From Alphaproteobacteria bacterium MarineAlpha9_Bin7 (GTDB taxonomy: Bacteria; Pseudomonadota; Alphaproteobacteria; UBA7887), in contig PTKD01000062.1 of NCBI GenBank assembly GCA_002938115.1, forward strand, positions 1 to 9,247: a DNA stretch of 9,247 nucleotides. Reading direction: 5' to 3'. The notes under the pieces were generated by a model. It saw nothing but the letters and a program-made list of their open reading frames with translations. It was not told the origin of the DNA and did not search any database. Made by a program: the position numbers and the translations under genes. Positions 7,761-9,247 of this stretch are shown here, piece by piece. Within the stretch, counting starts at the first letter, position 1. Each line of letters starts with the position of its first letter.

Positions 7761-7767
7761 CTTCCTC
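7761..7767 (-). promoter_or_regulatory. ribosome binding site of amidohydrolase B
   Basis: The minus strand reads GAGGAAG five bases before the ATG at 7755. It is the strongest Shine-Dalgarno match in the window and fixes this start, consistent with the typical N-terminus of the family (DLVIRGGTIIDGTG). Confidence 0.7.
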
Positions 7768-7815
7768 AAGTCCGCCGCACAAAATAGCTATATCGGAGAA
7801 CAGTGCAAACTAGAA

Positions 7816-7854
7816 CCGATTTAGATTTAATCGGGATCCCACTGCGTAAATCTA
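7816..7854. repeat. nested inverted repeats, possible operator
   Basis: Three dyads overlap in 39 bases of the divergent region between amidohydrolase B and the DUF599 gene. CCGATT (7816-7821) pairs with AATCGG (7829-7834). TAGATTTA (7822-7829) pairs perfectly with TAAATCTA (7847-7854). GGGATCCC (7833-7840) is self-complementary and sits between the latter two arms. There is no T run, so a terminator is unlikely. The position fits a binding site for a regulator controlling one or both flanking genes; that role is inference. No regulator gene is present in the window. Confidence 0.4.
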
Positions 7855-7883
7855 CTAAATTAGCCAAGCACGCTGGGTTTTAT

Positions 7884-7912
7884 TTGGCAAAACGTTACTA
7901 TATGCCTTTAAC
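7884..7912 (+). promoter_or_regulatory. candidate sigma-70 promoter of the DUF599 gene
   Basis: TTGGCA at 7884-7889 (5 of 6 matches to the -35 consensus) and TTTAAC at 7907-7912 (4 of 6 to the -10 consensus) are separated by 17 bp. Transcription would start about 25 bases before the ATG at 7944, and AAGGA at 7930-7934 is a suitable ribosome site. The inverted repeats at 7816-7854 lie just upstream, where an activator could act. Confidence 0.4.
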
Positions 7913-7943
7913 CCAAGTACTGCGCGGCCAAGGATTCCATTAG

Positions 7944-8627
7944 ATGCCTTCACTGGTTACCTCACTCGATATAATTTCCGTGCTTTGGTTTTTCGGTATT
8001 TGGACCGGGTACACCTTAATAGCAGACAGTAATCGACTTCAACACAGGTCAGTGTTGGGAATAATGAACGAGCATCGCCAACGCTGGATGCAGGAAATGT
8101 TACGTCGCGATATGCGTATGCTAGATGCACTCCTTATCAACCATCTACAGAGCGGTATCGCCATGTTTGCTTCAACAAGTATGCTAGTGGTTGGTGGTCT
8201 CGTTGCATCTCTTGGAGCAACTGAGAAAGCTATCGCCGTTCTCTCTGCACTTCCGTTCGTTGGAGAAACATCCAGGCTAGAATGGGAGACAAAAATATTG
8301 CTGCTTCTTTTAATTTTTGTCTTCGCTTTCTTTAAGTTTGTCTGGGCCTATCGCTTGAACACATATTGTGCGGTCCTTATAGGTGCCGTTCCAAGCAGCA
8401 CCGAGATAGATGTAGCTGCTAAGGACCAAGCACAACGTGCTGCGAAGATCGCGAATCTTGCTGCACGACATTTCAATCGTGGCTTACGTGCATTTTACTT
8501 TGCGCTGGCAGCACTCTCTTGGGTAATTCATCCTGTCGCCTTTGTAATTGCGACGACATGGGTGGTAATTGTACTCTATCGACGAGATTTCCGGTCGCGG
8601 TCACAACAAATCATTCGTGGCATTTAG
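7944..8627 (+). CDS. DUF599 family integral membrane protein
   Basis: This 227-aa inner-membrane protein matches the DUF599 (COG3821) family, whose function is unknown. Four hydrophobic segments are visible: about 5-27, 70-92, 117-137 and 183-212. Family hallmarks are the charged stretch RQRWMQEMLRRDMRMLDALL (45-64) after the first helix, MFASTSMLVVGGLVASLGA (74-92), and KILLLLLIFVFAFFKFVWAYR (117-137) followed by NTYCAVLIGAVP. A soluble loop (about 150-180) rich in Ala, Lys and Arg precedes the last hydrophobic region, and the tail is basic (RRDFRSRSQQ). AAGGA at 7930-7934 lies 9 bases before the ATG. The length is normal for the family and no catalytic motif is recognisable. It diverges from amidohydrolase B and is followed, 130 bp later on the same strand, by a solute-binding protein gene. 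No functional link to either neighbour can be shown from the sequence. Confidence 0.85.
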   Translation: MPSLVTSLDIISVLWFFGIWTGYTLIADSNRLQHRSVLGIMNEHRQRWMQEMLRRDMRMLDALLINHLQSGIAMFASTSMLVVGGLVASLGATEKAIAVLSALPFVGETSRLEWETKILLLLLIFVFAFFKFVWAYRLNTYCAVLIGAVPSSTEIDVAAKDQAQRAAKIANLAARHFNRGLRAFYFALAALSWVIHPVAFVIATTWVVIVLYRRDFRSRSQQIIRGI

Positions 8628-8748
8628 TGAGAAAACTCTGGTACAATTTTTGTATAGCGCCCAGTTCACTTAGTATTCGGGAATGCGTGCACCGTATTTG
8701 TTTGTGGGTTCTCCTTTCCCAACACCAAGTCGCCGGACACGTAATTGC

Positions 8749-8753
8749 GAGGG
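8749..8753 (+). promoter_or_regulatory. ribosome binding site of the solute-binding protein gene
   Basis: GAGGG lies 4 bases before the ATG at 8758. A GTG at 8755 is in frame, but only one base would separate it from this site, so the ATG is preferred. In the 130-bp gap after the DUF599 gene I see no convincing promoter pair or terminator. Confidence 0.5.
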
Positions 8754-8757
8754 TGTG

Positions 8758-9247
8758 ATGATTTCTAAATATCAATCTCGTCGGCGTGTGCTTCAATATT
8801 CCGTGGCTACGGGTGTTGCTATGATTGCTGCGCCCTACATCAAAACCGCTCGGTCCGCTGGAAAACTGTCTTTAGGGGTCTGGGATCACTGGGTGCCAGG
8901 GGTGAACGACGTTCTTCAAAAAATCTGTGAGGACTGGGGATCGGCCAACGGCGTTGAAGTAAATATGGATTTCATCACCTCTATTGGCAACAAGCTGCTG
9001 TTGACAGCTCAAGCAGAATCTCGAGCCAAAACCGGCCACGACGTCTACTCCTTACCGGTATATTATCCATCTATGTTTCGTCGCTCTCTTGAGCCGGTAG
9101 ACGATGTAGTTACGGATATCATTTCGGCTTACGGACCTTTGGCACAATCCGCATATTTTCTAGCTCAGCTTGACGGAGTTTGGCGCGCCGCACCATCGCC
9201 AACAGCTTCCCCCAATCTCGCCAGTGTATCCAGACTAGACCTGTACA
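8758..9247 (+). CDS. ABC transporter extracellular solute-binding protein, Tat signal, 3' end beyond window
   Basis: The frame is open from the ATG to the window end: 163 complete codons, an estimated third of a family-1 solute-binding protein of roughly 420-470 aa. The N-terminus carries a twin-arginine signal, SRRRVLQ at 7-13, followed by a weakly hydrophobic stretch and a likely cleavage region near residues 31-34. The mature protein begins KLSLGVWDHWVPGVNDVL (36-53); with DFITSIGNKLLLTAQAES, GHDVYSLP and a later SRLDLY this matches a recognisable group of Tat-exported periplasmic binding proteins of ABC importers. The ligand cannot be deduced; the family binds sugars, polyols, oligosaccharides or other small organics. 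Permease and ATPase genes would be expected downstream outside the window. The gene is co-oriented with the DUF599 gene, 130 bp after it, so they may or may not share a transcript. Confidence 0.85.
   Translation, partial: MISKYQSRRRVLQYSVATGVAMIAAPYIKTARSAGKLSLGVWDHWVPGVNDVLQKICEDWGSANGVEVNMDFITSIGNKLLLTAQAESRAKTGHDVYSLPVYYPSMFRRSLEPVDDVVTDIISAYGPLAQSAYFLAQLDGVWRAAPSPTASPNLASVSRLDLY

Overview
The window reads as bacterial chromosome from a Gram-negative proteobacterium. BipA/TypA resembles gamma- and betaproteobacterial versions, DUF599 membrane proteins are typical of proteobacteria, and two proteins carry twin-arginine (Tat) export signals. By eye the base composition is close to half G+C. 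A marine or other oligotrophic gammaproteobacterium (or a neighbouring alphaproteobacterial lineage) is plausible, but the taxonomic call is soft. There are no RNA genes, transposases, CRISPR arrays or phage genes, and no gene-free stretch longer than 300 bases.

Layout: (1) 95-814 (+) is a nicotinamidase of the isochorismatase superfamily with an N-terminal Tat signal, which is unusual for a normally cytoplasmic NAD-salvage enzyme. (2) 859-2580 (-) is a D-aminoacylase-like metal-dependent amidohydrolase (copy A), converging on the nicotinamidase. (3) 2817-4664 (-) is the translational GTPase BipA/TypA. (4) 4857-6044 (+) is a full-length CinA whose C-terminal NMN-amidase domain looks eroded; it diverges from bipA. 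(5) 6073-7755 (-) is a second D-aminoacylase-like amidohydrolase (copy B), paralogous to A and converging on cinA. (6) 7944-8627 (+) is a four-helix DUF599 membrane protein, divergent from B across a 188-bp region with nested inverted repeats. (7) From 8758 to the window end (+) is the first third of a Tat-exported ABC-transporter solute-binding protein.

Functional reading: two housekeeping genes (bipA, cinA) are flanked by two related amidohydrolases, an exported amidase and the start of an ABC importer. Several genes act on amide bonds (nicotinamide, N-acyl amino acids or similar) or on uptake, so scavenging of nitrogenous organic compounds is a possible theme, but apart from gene proximity nothing proves joint regulation. 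The features most worth following are the altered metal site shared by both amidohydrolases, the exported nicotinamidase, the degenerate CinA amidase domain, and the dyad-rich region between amidohydrolase B and the DUF599 gene.
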